Shown piece after piece: positions 63,517-64,000 of a stretch of DNA of 64,000 nt. Source of the stretch: Motacilla alba alba (Eukaryota > Chordata > Aves > Passeriformes > Motacillidae); NCBI RefSeq assembly GCF_015832195.1, contig NC_052017.1:74153801-74217800 (forward strand), in the 5' to 3' direction. Position numbers and translations under genes: made by a program. How positions within the stretch are numbered: position 1 is the stretch's first letter; each line of letters begins with the position of its first letter. The notes below the pieces were generated by a model. That model saw nothing but the letters and a program-made list of their open reading frames with translations, had not been told where the DNA came from and searched no databases.

Positions 63517-64000
63517 TGCCTTGGTTTGAGCCAATTTAAGGGAGAACACTCTGGAATGAATTTCCTTTTTTCATAAATTCAACCAATCCCTTTCCACCAA
63601 TAAGGAATGAATACAAGCACATGTAAGTGAAAAAAATAATAGTTTACTAACAAGTGAAAGAGCAACAGTCAAGAAATAACAGCAAGTAACCACCAGATAC
63701 AAAACTGCTTAGTTTGCCCCAAGGCAGTCTCTCTGAGATGAGAAAGAAACCAAAAGAGAACCCAAAAAGGAAAAGCTCCTGCCTGCGACTCTATAGCAAG
63801 AAACCAAGACCCAAATCAAGCGGCCAGAGAGAGCTCTGCCTAAGGCAAAGACAAAAAACAAGTGAAGCAAAATTCATGCAGCAAAAGAGCTCAAGCTGCC
63901 TGACAGAGCAGACTTTAAAAAGGCCGTGATACCGTCCCTGACCTCGCCATTCTGTTTCCTGCTGCACTGCAGGTCTTTAAAGACATAGTAGCAGTCTTTG
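63517..64000 (-). mobile_element. LTR (3' part), continues past the window
   Basis: The + strand reads TGCCTTGGTTTGAGCCAATT from 63517, the reverse complement of an LTR 3' terminus. 'gaatgaatttcctttttt' and 'aataatagtttactaacaag' follow; the latter places AGTAAA (complement of 63643-63648) as polyadenylation hexamer. The remaining sequence, with 'catagtagcagtctttg' at the edge, fits a songbird LTR family I recognise. The 5' end is outside the window, so it cannot be said whether a provirus follows. Confidence 0.6.

Noticed and set aside
1..64000. CRISPR arrays, tRNA or rRNA genes, bacterial-type operons
   Set aside because: None seen. The simple repeats lack spacers, and the repeat content indicates a vertebrate nuclear genome.

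Overview
The window looks like a gene-poor, AT-rich stretch of a bird genome, most probably a songbird (passerine). The evidence is the repeat content. There are several CR1 LINE fragments, some with the CR1 3' end that birds share, and about a dozen endogenous-retrovirus LTRs whose start and end sequences match avian families I recognise from memory. There are no bacterial-style operons, tRNAs, rRNAs or CRISPR arrays. I could not recognise a host protein-coding gene. Most open frames fall in repeats, low-complexity sequence or random AT-rich DNA. This could be intergenic desert or the inside of one or more very long introns, and the sequence alone cannot decide which.

Layout. 1-430: internally deleted CR1 with a CAA/TAA microsatellite inside it. 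1293-1900 and 3099-3540: two LTRs on opposite strands. 7430-8290: rare 5' part of a CR1 (5' UTR and ORF1), next to an LTR fragment (8440-8704). 11395-12300: LTR inserted into an AT/AC-rich microsatellite. 13812-14382: LTR. 15507-15805: unidentified exon-like open frame on the minus strand behind a strong 3' splice-site motif. 15890-16705: CR1 with a readable reverse-transcriptase block. 16706-24133: featureless AT-rich DNA apart from small duplications. 24134-24704 and 25118-25693: two solo LTRs in divergent orientation, the second with a perfect 5-bp target-site duplication. 28215-28690: CR1 with a doubled 3' tail. 33379-33445: CT/AT compound microsatellite. 35862-36323: LTR. 40810-41690: retrovirus remnant (end of pol, polypurine tract, start of the 3' LTR). 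44797-45180: CR1. 46530-46970 and 53500-53745: two LTRs of one related family. 58890-59060 and 63005-63390: old LINE fragments. 63517 to the window end: 3' end of another LTR.

The transposons form a record of past insertions, not a working system: every coding fragment is truncated or broken. I found no convincing undescribed biological system. The observation most worth checking is the exon-like segment at 15.5-15.8 kb. The retained CR1 5' end, the pol-LTR remnant and the divergent LTR pair come next. Family assignments come from pattern memory, not from a database search.
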